Origin: Terriglobales bacterium
GTDB taxonomy: Bacteria > Acidobacteriota > Terriglobia > Terriglobales > Acidobacteriaceae
DNA: 49,289 nucleotides
Assembly: GCA_015654835.1 (NCBI GenBank)
Contig: JAATGG010000122.1
Location: forward strand, 1-49,289
Direction: 5' to 3'
Shown here: positions 39,294 through 48,200 of the stretch, in pieces
Layout: the number at the start of each line of letters is the position of its first letter
Numbering within the stretch: position 1 is the first letter of the stretch
Notes under the pieces: model-generated
Told to the model about the DNA's origin: nothing
Databases searched by the model: none
The model's input: only the letters and a program-made list of their open reading frames with translations
Program-made: the position numbers and the translations under genes

Positions 39294-39824
39294 ATGAAAA
39301 AGGTTCGTTTTCCAGCGCTGGTACTCGTTGCACTAGTTTGCGGAGCGGCAAGCGCATCGGCAACCTCTTCGTCGGCAACGCTGGCAGTGAGCGTCACTGT
39401 TGGCAGTTCGATGAGCTTCGTATTGCAAGCCGATGCCAGTGGCATCACACTAACCAACTCAGGCACTTCAGCCGTAACCGCTCCCTTCGGAACCATGTCG
39501 GCCTATGGCGGCACAGTTCCCGTTGGCGTAGTCCGCACCGTCAATGGAACCTCCAGTTGGAAGATCAGTACCCCCTTCGACGCAGTGATCGCGGTTGCCA
39601 ACCAGAGCAGCACCAGCTTTACGTTGACGGCGCAATTAGCCAGTTCCGATTCCACCAATACATGGCAGGTTGAGACGGTCACCATCACCTCGGCCTCTGC
39701 TTCGACGGTGACCTCGACAGGCACTTATGGCACCTCCGTTTACACGTTAAACCTGACCATTCCTTTCAGCGAAACGGCGGGCACCATCAGCAACACCATT
39801 AACTTTGTGGCGACAGCAAACTGA
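39294..39824 (+). CDS. Small secreted beta-rich protein (pilin-like?), paralog 1
   Basis: 176-aa exported protein with a clear signal peptide (MKKVRFPALVLVALVCGAASASA). The mature part is Ser/Thr/Val/Gly-rich and predicted beta-stranded, with conserved landmarks FVLQADASGITL, FGTMSAYGG, KISTPFDA and the C-terminal LTIPFSETAGTISNTINFVATAN (23 residues in pieces: LTIPFSETAGT, NTINFVATAN). ATG 39294 follows GAGGAG by 10 nt. The next gene encodes a paralog sharing these landmarks. Being first in a set with a chaperone-like and an outer-membrane protein, it may be a fibre or surface subunit. No family name recognised. Confidence 0.7.
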   Translation: MKKVRFPALVLVALVCGAASASATSSSATLAVSVTVGSSMSFVLQADASGITLTNSGTSAVTAPFGTMSAYGGTVPVGVVRTVNGTSSWKISTPFDAVIAVANQSSTSFTLTAQLASSDSTNTWQVETVTITSASASTVTSTGTYGTSVYTLNLTIPFSETAGTISNTINFVATAN

Positions 39825-39843
39825 TATGAAGAGGATTCAGCCA

Positions 39844-40377
39844 ATGCGGATGCGACTGAACTACGGATTATTGTTTGCGCTGACTCTGGTCGTTATGCCC
39901 GGCGCGCGGTCGCAGTGCATTCCTATCGTTTGCTCGCTGACATTTCAACTTCAGTCGAACGCCTCGGGCATCGCGCTCGGCGCAAGCGGGAGCAACTACG
40001 CCACTGCAGCCTTCGGAACGATACAGGCCTATGGCGGGGCGACGCCCTTGGGTGTGACTAAGACCATGAGTGCATCCAGCATGACAATCAGTACACCGTT
40101 CAACGTATACGTCACCTGCTACAATCTGCTCTCGCTCATTCCCTGCACGCTGCTAGTCTCGCCCGGTTACGTGCTGACCGCGCAGTTGCAATCCACCGAC
40201 ATGGTGAATGCCTGGAAGATTGGCAGCTCTATATTGAGCAGCGCCAGCGCTACTACGCTTACATCGAGCGGTGTTTACGCCTCGGCAACAGCCTATACGC
40301 TGGGTTTGACGATTCCCTTTTCTGAACGGGCCGGGACCGTGAGCAATTCCATCAACTTTGTGGCGATTGCCAATTGA
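39844..40377 (+). CDS. Small secreted beta-rich protein (pilin-like?), paralog 2
   Basis: 177-aa exported protein with signal peptide (LNYGLLFALTLVVMPGARS). It is a paralog of the preceding protein: FQLQSNASGIAL, FGTIQAYGG, ISTPFNVYV, YVLTAQLQSTD and the same ending type LTIPFSERAGT, NSINFVAIAN. It differs by four Cys (QCIPIVC and TCYNLLSLIPC), which could form disulfides. Start 39844 has AGAGGA 8 nt upstream; ATG 39826 is in frame but lacks a site. It lies 19 nt after paralog 1 and 10 nt before the chaperone-like gene, so all are co-transcribed. Confidence 0.7.
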   Translation: MRMRLNYGLLFALTLVVMPGARSQCIPIVCSLTFQLQSNASGIALGASGSNYATAAFGTIQAYGGATPLGVTKTMSASSMTISTPFNVYVTCYNLLSLIPCTLLVSPGYVLTAQLQSTDMVNAWKIGSSILSSASATTLTSSGVYASATAYTLGLTIPFSERAGTVSNSINFVAIAN

Positions 40378-40387
40378 AGGAGTACGC

Positions 40388-41197
40388 ATGAAAGGACAAC
40401 ATCGCAATATTGCGGGCATAGGGATCACCATCGCACTGGTCGCAGGCTCTTGCGCTGGCGAATTGGCCGCGCAGGCTTCGCCTATGAACGGCACTGCGGA
40501 TATTACACTTACACCAGCAGTCATCGCAGTCAAAGGCCTGCCGGGCCAAACCTTTTCGCAGCAGCTTACGCTTTCGAACAACACGCCCTATGAACTCAGC
40601 TTTCATATGCAGGCGCAAGATGTGGTAGTGCGCGAGGGCAAGCGCGTGTTTCTACCCGCAGGTGAAGAGCAGGGCGGCATCGCGCGTAGCGCGGTCTTCA
40701 CGCACGAAGATATGATCGCTGCCCCGGGCAACTCGGTCACGACGCAAGTTACCATAACAATTCCTACAGCGCCTGGTTCCCGCGCTATTGCGTGTATCTT
40801 CATGGGCAAATCGTTGCTTTCTACCAGCACTTCAGTAACGATGACGGCTTCGCTGGGCGCACTGGTTACCTTCAACCTCGGCAGCAACTATCGCCTCGAA
40901 AGCCAGCCGTTGCAGGTGCAAGTGGACAGCGATGCCAAGACCCTTACCTTTCATGAGCAGGTGACCAACTCTGGGAGCGACCCCATGGTGCCGCAGGGCG
41001 TTATCGCGTTGACCAACGAGCACGGCGCATTAGTGGCGCGGCTACCGGTCAATGGTCAGCGGCTGCTGCCTGGCGAGAGCATTGCGTTCACGGCAGAGCA
41101 TCCCGCCCTGCCCAAGGCTGGTAAGTACAAGGCCACGCTGCTCATGCAATATGAAAGCACGTTCTTCTCCAATGCGACTGAATTCATCATTCAGTGA
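40388..41197 (+). CDS. Exported Ig-fold protein, chaperone-like
   Basis: 269-aa exported protein. After the signal peptide come two predicted Ig-like beta-sandwich domains. The first begins DITLTPAVIAVKGLPGQTF, then QQLTLSNNTPYELSFHM, a pattern seen in periplasmic pilus chaperones and in DUF916-type surface proteins. The second includes LTFHEQVTNSGSDPMVPQG and ends YESTFFSNATEFIIQ. It has the size and two-domain look of a periplasmic chaperone, but canonical PapD-family residues cannot be confirmed by eye. ATG 40388 has GGAG upstream. Its last 26 bases overlap the next gene. Confidence 0.6.
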   Translation: MKGQHRNIAGIGITIALVAGSCAGELAAQASPMNGTADITLTPAVIAVKGLPGQTFSQQLTLSNNTPYELSFHMQAQDVVVREGKRVFLPAGEEQGGIARSAVFTHEDMIAAPGNSVTTQVTITIPTAPGSRAIACIFMGKSLLSTSTSVTMTASLGALVTFNLGSNYRLESQPLQVQVDSDAKTLTFHEQVTNSGSDPMVPQGVIALTNEHGALVARLPVNGQRLLPGESIAFTAEHPALPKAGKYKATLLMQYESTFFSNATEFIIQ

Positions 41198-43817
41198 GAG
41201 ATCGCTGACTGTTCTGCTGCTGTCTGCGGGATCGCTGCTTGCTCAGGTCACGGTGGAATCGGGCAGGCAGACGCAGATTCCTGCCGCCGGCGCAACTTGT
41301 GCTCTATCGATCGATCAGCACATAGCAGAAGTTTCGCTCGAAGGCGGTGTGCTCAACATCCGCGGAATCGATCCCGGAGATGTGCTGGTAGTCGCCTTGA
41401 GCAGCAGTGGCACGCGACAGATTCCGGTGCATGTCACTGCTGCGCGGCCAGCCTATCCACGCGGTTTTGAACCACCTCAGAATCCTTCACCGCAAACAGG
41501 CAGCTACGAAACGCGCTTTAGCTCTGATCCTCTCCGGTTCGAAAACATTGTCGACATCACGAATCGGGTCGGCCGCGCCGACACGCAATCGCATCTCGCT
41601 ATAGCCGACTTTGCCAACGATCCCGGTCACGCACTTTTTCTTCCCTCGGCTTACTTTCGCATGATTGCGCCGGGCAGAGAGTTCACCTTTCTCGATGCTG
41701 CCGTGAATCAATCGCCACTTACTGTCGCCAATGTAATCGTGCGCGGACTACATGTGCAACAGGGCGCGTGGGGTTTTCACGGCGGATATACCAACTCCGC
41801 GGATTTTACCAGGGTGTTTGTTCCCACACAGAAAGAAACTGTGGCAGGTATCAGCCGAGTCAGCTCATGGGGAAAATTTATCCACATAACTCCAGGCGTC
41901 TACTTTATGCGTTCCATCGACCTAAATACAGGGAGGCCTAATTCAGCGTTCGTTGCTTCGCTCCTTTCGAATCTCGATCTGTATGCCTCCTGGCATATTA
42001 TGGTCGAGGTTGCGGAAAGCCACAGCCTGGCCTATGCCGTGCAGCTTCAGCACGATGGCATGCTCACTCGGCTCAAAGCAGAGTTCACGCAGAAAAAGTC
42101 GAACTTTCCTTCGCTGCGCACCAGCACGCTTCCCGGCCTTTCGGGCAATGCCTCTTGGACGCAATTATTTTCACAGCGACTCGCGCTCGATGCAGGCGCA
42201 AATATCAACGATGTAAATATGCTGTCCACCCATCAGAACTCTCGAAGCGCCTTTGTAAACCTGCGCTACAAGATCGGCTCTTCATGGTCAGTGGGCACGG
42301 GCGTCAACGAAGGATCTTTTGTCTCGACAAGGGGCGACTCCGTCAGGACGCTCATGCTGCCGCAGTTTGTCAGTTTTGACCGGCCGGAGTTCGGAGCCAG
42401 CCTGCAGTATCAATTTTCTGCCGCAACTAACAGCCTAACGAATGGCAACGGAATTCGGCAGACTGCTCGCATGAACGTGGGGCGCGTGCAAATCGGCGAA
42501 TATTTCAATATACAGAAGGATGCGCCCAGCACCAACACGCTGCTCTCGCAGATGCCACCTCTGCAGCAGGGCTTCGGAAAACTCAGCCTTACCGCATCTA
42601 CTCCCGACCAGATGTCCGCTCTCTTACAACAGGCGCAGATCAGGCGCACCACTGGCATCGCCGGCACGCCTCAGATCATCAACGTCCCACGCCGCGTGCA
42701 GGGAGGCGGCAGCCTTACCTGGATCTCCCGCGGCCCGCGCGCACACCACCTCGGTCTGACCGTGCTTGCCGATCACAGCGAGTTCATCACTTACGACGCG
42801 CGCAACTACAATCTCTCCGGCACATATGCCAAGGAGATTGGCGCGGGCAACCAATTACAACTCAGCGGCTCCGTCATGCGGTCGGATAGCGCCGGCAGCA
42901 CATTGTTCAGCCCGCTCTTTTCCGCATCTTTCCGGCATGCGCTATTTACCAAGCCGACGCTTTCTGTTACACACAGGAGTGCGAGCATCAGCGGCACCGT
43001 GTTCGTCGATCCCAAACGTGAGGGCATCTATCAGGCGGGTATGGAAACGCTGCCTCATGTCATGGTCACTCTCGATGATCAAAGAACCGTCTTCAGTGAT
43101 GCGAGCGGGCATTTTCGATTTAAAGGCGTGAGCGCCGGCAGCCATTACGTCGCCTTGAAGTTTGCCTCCGATCTCGATCACTATTTCACCTCGCCAAATG
43201 AGGTCCAGGTTAGCGACGGATCAATCGTAAACTTCGGCATCGCTTTCCCGAAAACCGATCTATGGGGCTATGTGAAAGACGATACGGGCGTCGGCATGGC
43301 CGATATCGAACTTCATGTCTCGACTCAATCTGGTTGGGTTAGCCTCACCACCGACAAAAGCGGAAAGTTCATTCTGCCCGACGCGCAGGCAGATCGTTAT
43401 TCCATTGCGGTGAATCCGGAAAGCGTTCCGCTTGGCTATTCCACGGAAGAACTTGCTCCGGTGGAAGTGAAGATGCCCTCCGGCTCGGCAAAGCATCTCG
43501 TAATCGTGATCCAGGCCATGCGTGCGCTCACTGGCACTGTTACCATCTACGATTCCGCGGCCGGGCGCTATGTCCCGGTGACAGGCGCCGTCATCAGTGT
43601 GCCCGCGCTACACCGCAACGTAACTACGCAGTCCTCTGGGCGGTTCGCTCTTACCGGATTGCCCTCGGGCGACCTCGAACTCAAGCTGGTCGCAGGTCAG
43701 TCCTCATTCACGCAGACAATCTGCCTGTCTGCGCAGCCCGTCGCTCTACATGACGACCTGAGCATCTCCTCGTTGACCGGGCGAGTAGCATCCACAGTTG
43801 CTTCTGCAGACCATTAA
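41172..43817 (+). CDS. Large outer-membrane protein: secretin-type N domain, beta-barrel, Ig-like repeats
   Basis: Exported protein of about 881 aa (signal LTVLLLSAGSLLAQ). Residues 25-95 resemble the N-terminal domain of pilus secretins (CpaC/RcpA type): QTQIPAAGATCALSIDQHIAEV (in part), LNIRGIDPGDVLVVAL, IPVHV. The middle 500 or so residues alternate polar and hydrophobic strands with aromatic ends, as in an outer-membrane barrel (FGASLQYQFSA, FVNLRYKIGSSWSVGTG). The C-terminus has three carboxypeptidase-regulatory/SdrB-like Ig domains (ISGTVFVDPKREG, LWGYVKDDTGVGMADIEL, LTGTVTIYDS). It overlaps the chaperone-like gene by 26 bases. It is usher-sized and usher-placed but no FimD family motif is recognised. 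The start could also be ATG 41151. Confidence 0.65.
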   Translation: MRLNSSFSERSLTVLLLSAGSLLAQVTVESGRQTQIPAAGATCALSIDQHIAEVSLEGGVLNIRGIDPGDVLVVALSSSGTRQIPVHVTAARPAYPRGFEPPQNPSPQTGSYETRFSSDPLRFENIVDITNRVGRADTQSHLAIADFANDPGHALFLPSAYFRMIAPGREFTFLDAAVNQSPLTVANVIVRGLHVQQGAWGFHGGYTNSADFTRVFVPTQKETVAGISRVSSWGKFIHITPGVYFMRSIDLNTGRPNSAFVASLLSNLDLYASWHIMVEVAESHSLAYAVQLQHDGMLTRLKAEFTQKKSNFPSLRTSTLPGLSGNASWTQLFSQRLALDAGANINDVNMLSTHQNSRSAFVNLRYKIGSSWSVGTGVNEGSFVSTRGDSVRTLMLPQFVSFDRPEFGASLQYQFSAATNSLTNGNGIRQTARMNVGRVQIGEYFNIQKDAPSTNTLLSQMPPLQQGFGKLSLTASTPDQMSALLQQAQIRRTTGIAGTPQIINVPRRVQGGGSLTWISRGPRAHHLGLTVLADHSEFITYDARNYNLSGTYAKEIGAGNQLQLSGSVMRSDSAGSTLFSPLFSASFRHALFTKPTLSVTHRSASISGTVFVDPKREGIYQAGMETLPHVMVTLDDQRTVFSDASGHFRFKGVSAGSHYVALKFASDLDHYFTSPNEVQVSDGSIVNFGIAFPKTDLWGYVKDDTGVGMADIELHVSTQSGWVSLTTDKSGKFILPDAQADRYSIAVNPESVPLGYSTEELAPVEVKMPSGSAKHLVIVIQAMRALTGTVTIYDSAAGRYVPVTGAVISVPALHRNVTTQSSGRFALTGLPSGDLELKLVAGQSSFTQTICLSAQPVALHDDLSISSLTGRVASTVASADH

Positions 43818-44614
43818 TGCGCTTGTTTGAACTTTCTATCCCGATGCCGCTTTTGAGTCGGTATATGGCGTTGTCCGCTGGAATTGATAGGTAAGTCCTA
43901 ACCACGGTTGAAAGTCATCGTGCTCGCCCGCCGCATCGATAACTACAGTGCGATTTTCAGTCTCCGCTTCCATGCAGGGGGGGCATTCTCAGACTCGAAT
44001 AGACACGGTAGAAGCTGCAATACGCACCGCACAGTATCCCGCCAAGGGTTTGATCGACACTGGCGGATTTGCCCTCCCTGATCTTGCTCTCAAGGAGCGA
44101 ACGCCTCGATCTCGACAAGACGAAGGCGAACTAGTGCCGGCGGATTAATCACCGCAAGGTGGTTCGTCATGAGCAGATTGTGCACTCCACTCTCCGGCTG
44201 CCCAATTGTCCCGGCGCCGTTCCAGTTCTGGCAACAGTAGCGCGATCAACAATGCCAGGATCACTGCGCCCAACACCACCATAAGCAGTATGCTTGTGTC
44301 ATCTAGCGCCAATGCCAACTCGCTTTCCACCGAGGCGGAGTTACAATGCGTGTTCGTATCGGAATACAGTTGGGTGGCTGTGATCTGTTCGCGCCCCAGC
44401 AGTACATACAGGCGCCAGTGCCGCGCGCGCCATGCCACGGAGACCGCGGCCAGCCGCCCGCAGGGCTCCGCGCAAAAGAGGCCCGACGATCGATCACTGT
44501 TAATTAATCAATTCTCGGCCTCCGACCAGGCGGCATTCGCGGAATCACGCAGAGCAATTTCAGAATGCACCGGTTTTAAGTCCTAAAGATTGATGAGGCC
44601 GGCCCCGGCCCTAG
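43818..44614. other. Gap with one doubtful small membrane-protein frame
   Basis: Between the outer-membrane protein gene and a convergent gene. A minus-strand frame at 44145-44438 encodes one hydrophobic helix (ILLMVVLGAVILALLIALLLP) followed by basic ELERRR, which reads like a small single-pass membrane protein, but no ribosome site is clear. Otherwise no gene, RNA or repeat recognised. Confidence 0.35.
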
Positions 44615-45229
44615 CTAATTCCGCGGAAGCCTGTGACCCAGAAAACCAAAGCTGGCGACGGCACCGGCCCCAATCTGAAGCTGATTCTGCGCGTTATTGC
44701 CACCGTTCGGAAAGCCGGTGTGCACATACTCTGCTTCGATTGCGCGTACGGACAGGTGCGACGTGAGCCTGATATCCAGCCCCGCCCCAGGGGAATACGT
44801 AAAACTGTTTGCGCTGGTACTGTCAGAGGTGCTCGAAGGAAAGTACGAGTTGCCCCCATGTGCTCCGCCTAGCAGGTACTCGACAAAGGGCGTGAATCTG
44901 AAGTGCGCCCAGAATATCTTTGGTCCGGCCTTGTATGTAGTAAGACTGAGGTCCTGCCCCAACGAACTGATCTGCTTGGAACGGTTGTACGTGAATTGGC
45001 CGGTTACGCCGAGCCACGGGCTCAGGTTGAGATCGCCTGAGACGAAGCCTCCATTCATGCTGAAGCACTGGCATGATCCTGGAGGTGCGTTCGCGCGGAT
45101 GAGGTTGTAACCCGCCGCGACACTGAAATGCGGCGGCATGAAATTAGTGTCCCTAACAGTCTGTTGGCTTGAAGCGGCGATGCATCCGGACAGCATTAAG
45201 TAGAAAGCGAGAACCAAGTTCCGGGTCAT
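44615..45229 (-). CDS. Outer-membrane beta-barrel protein
   Basis: 204-aa exported protein resembling small 8-strand outer-membrane barrels (OmpA-like / OMP_b-brl). The leader MTRNLVLAFYLMLSGCIAASS could be a signal peptide or a lipoprotein signal (LSGC). Strand pairs are visible: HFSVAAGYNLIRAN, WLGVTGQFTYNRS, FRFTPFVEYLLGGAHGG, SPGAGLDIRLTSHLSVRAIEAEYVHT, QLQIGAGAVASFGF. AGGAGA lies 8 nt before the ATG. It follows the Ig-repeat gene on the same strand, 53 nt downstream, so the two may be co-transcribed. Function unknown. Confidence 0.8.
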   Translation of the reverse strand: MTRNLVLAFYLMLSGCIAASSQQTVRDTNFMPPHFSVAAGYNLIRANAPPGSCQCFSMNGGFVSGDLNLSPWLGVTGQFTYNRSKQISSLGQDLSLTTYKAGPKIFWAHFRFTPFVEYLLGGAHGGNSYFPSSTSDSTSANSFTYSPGAGLDIRLTSHLSVRAIEAEYVHTGFPNGGNNAQNQLQIGAGAVASFGFLGHRLPRN

Positions 45230-45282
45230 ATTGTGTGTCTCCTACCGAATTTGAACGTCCGTTTTCCGAAGTGCCCCGCTGC

Positions 45283-48200
45283 TCAATAGAGCAGCGAAAT
45301 ACTGGGAGAAGTCGCCGTGGCGTTGGTGTCGACCAACGCGAATCTCGTCGGAGAAATCGCGTAGATCACGATTGTTCCATTCGCGAGAACGTATCTTCCC
45401 GCTGTTGCTGGGGTGACGTTGTTATTCGGATTGGACAGACTGTAGGTGGTGGTTGCAGTCGTGCCAAGCTGAAGGACATTCAGCGTGCCGACTCCGATGT
45501 TTTCATCAAGAGTGTAGTTGGCTGCTCCGGCGCCGTTCGCGGTGAAGTAGCCGGAGGTGTTGATGCTGGCAAGCGAGCTCGCCGGCACAGTGGTTTCGAC
45601 ATAGGTTCCATTCAGGGTCGCCAGACTGAAGGGCGCTCCTGTCTGCGGTTCAAATTGCCCGAGGCCGGCATACCCAGTTTCGAGAAAGTACCCGGTGTTC
45701 GGAGATACCAGGTAAGCGATGCGCGGAGCAGGCGGACCTGACGACAGCCCAAGCAGTTGGAGCAGTAGAGAAATTGCCCCCGAATGCCCCGGATAATCGA
45801 GTTCGGCGCGTCCATTGCTAGCCGCCGTGCACGCAGCAGATCCCGTACTCCCATATGAGCCGAGCAAGGCGGTCAACAAGTTCGACTTTTGGCCGTTTGA
45901 GACGCCGGTAAGATTATTGATCAGGCCGGTTAGACCACCGCTATCCACATTCGACGTATTGCATGTGCCTGTGCCATTGCCGCTCATGCGGAAGAGGGTG
46001 GCGCTTGAGTAGTTCAGGACACTTTGGAGCACAGAACCGAGCAGGCCTGGATTGACCTGCGCGTTTTCATAGCCAACAAGTGCTCCATTCAGAGAAGCGT
46101 TATTGAACAAGCTTGAGGACTGCAGTCGCGCCGTTCCCGCAAGCAGCGTATATGACGAGTGCTTGTCGGTTGACATCACGAACACCATATTGGCGTTCAC
46201 AATGTAGGCGGCATAGTCGGTTGGATAGAGCCCATCGGAGATGCCGGTGTTGACCATCTCCAATTGCAGGCGTCCGTTGGCATCGGCCGTCTGGGACGAA
46301 CCCGTCAGCGGCGCGTGCGGGTAGTTGAGACTGGCGGTATTGGTGTCTGCCTCTCCGGTACTGATGTTCCCGGGACCACCAGCCGTAAACTGGCCAACCG
46401 TTGCTACCGGGCCTGAAGCCAAGCCAACCGTGCAGGAGATCAGGCACGGCGTATCGCCCTCGAGGCCGAACGCGTAGCTGCCGTTCAGGCCGGCCGTGAA
46501 GGCCGAGGGTGTCTGGGCCAAAAGCGTTCCCGATCCCTTGGTTCCGGTCAATTCGTTGTCGTCGAACTCGGTGAGGCTGCCCTGGGTGGAGATAGTTGCC
46601 GGTGACACGGGGACCGTCAGCGAGATGGCGTATGTGAACGTCTGGTCGGTTGTGCCGTCGGTGTTCAGTGTGGTGATGGTGATCATGCCGCGGTTATCGG
46701 CATTCACCTGATAGGTGCCAAGGAAGTTTTGGCTCTCCACGGTCGTACCGGACGGATTCGACGATTGATGGTTCGCATCGAGTTCGCCCGCGCTGATTCC
46801 ACCGGTGCCATCAGCGGTAAAGCTGCCTACGGCGGCTGTCTTGTAAGCCAGCACGCCGGCCACAACATCGTCGTACCCCTGGAACAGGTAAGCATAAGGC
46901 CCGGTAAGTTCCGCGTCGTTAGATCCCGGCGCGTACTTGACCAGCAAGACAAGCGGCAGGGACGCGGTTGCGGGTGTGCTCGCGCTGTCCGTAACCGTCA
47001 CGGTGAAACTACTTGCGCCGGCGGCTGTCGGTGTACCCGAGAGCGCGCCGTCCGATGCGAGGGTAAGACCGTCTGGCAGAGCGCCAGCGGCAATGGCATA
47101 GCTGTACGGAGGTGTGCCTCCGGTCGCCTGAAATGAGTATGAATAGGCCGCGCCCACAGTTGCGCCGGGCAGAGTCGCCGTCAGGCTGAGTGTGCCGGAG
47201 GGATTGATCGTGATGCTTTCACTGCCCGATACAGTCTCTACCGGACTGTCCGAGTCTGTGACCGTAACCGAGAAGGTGGATGTGCCCACTGCGGTGGGTG
47301 TGCCGCTCACTGTACAGCCGGAGAGTGTCAGTCCACTGGGCAGAGGACCGGTGACGGAGCAACTGTACGGAGAAGTGCCGCCGCTCGCGGTGATCATTCC
47401 GGTATAGGCCACACCCACAGTGCCGTTCGGCAGGGCGCCTGTGAGCGCAAGTGCTGCGTGACTGATGATGATGGTCTCCGGTCCCGAGGTGGTCTGTCCG
47501 GGACTGCTCGAATCGCTAACGTGCAGCGTCACCGTCGCGCTGCCTGCCGTGGTGGGTGTACCGCTTACCGTGCAACCGCTAAGGACCAGACCGCCCGGCA
47601 GTGTTCCAGTAATGGAGCAGGTATACGGCGAAGTGCCGCCGTTGATCCCGATAGGCGCGGTGTACGGCACGCCCACGGTGCCATTCGGCAGAGTCGTCGT
47701 GGTCAGGATCAGTGGCGGCGAATTGATTACGATGGTCTCATTGGAGCTGGCCGTTTGTGTCGGAGAACCTGAATCTGTCACCTTCACGGTCAGCGATGAG
47801 TTGCCTGCGGTGGTGGGCGTACCGCTCACTATGCAGCCATTGAGGATCAGACCACTCGGCAGTGTTCCGGTAATGGAGCAGGCATATGGGGTTGTACCGC
47901 CGCTCGCTCCAATTGTGGCATTGTAGCTTGTTCCAACTGCGCCGTTCGGCAGCGTGCCGGTAAGCGCCAGAGCAGCCGGGCCTATTACGACGGTTTCGCT
48001 TGCGCTGGCAGTTTGTGGTGTTGGAGCGGAAGCGTCCGTTACCTTAACAGTGACCGCGGAGGAGCCGGCCACGGTGGGTGTTCCGCTCACCGTGCATCCA
48101 GTCAAAGAGAGCCCGGCGGGCAGTGTGCCGGTGATGGAGCAGGTGTATGGCGGAGTGCCATTACTTGCTGTGATAGCCGCACTATATGCCCCGCCCACGG

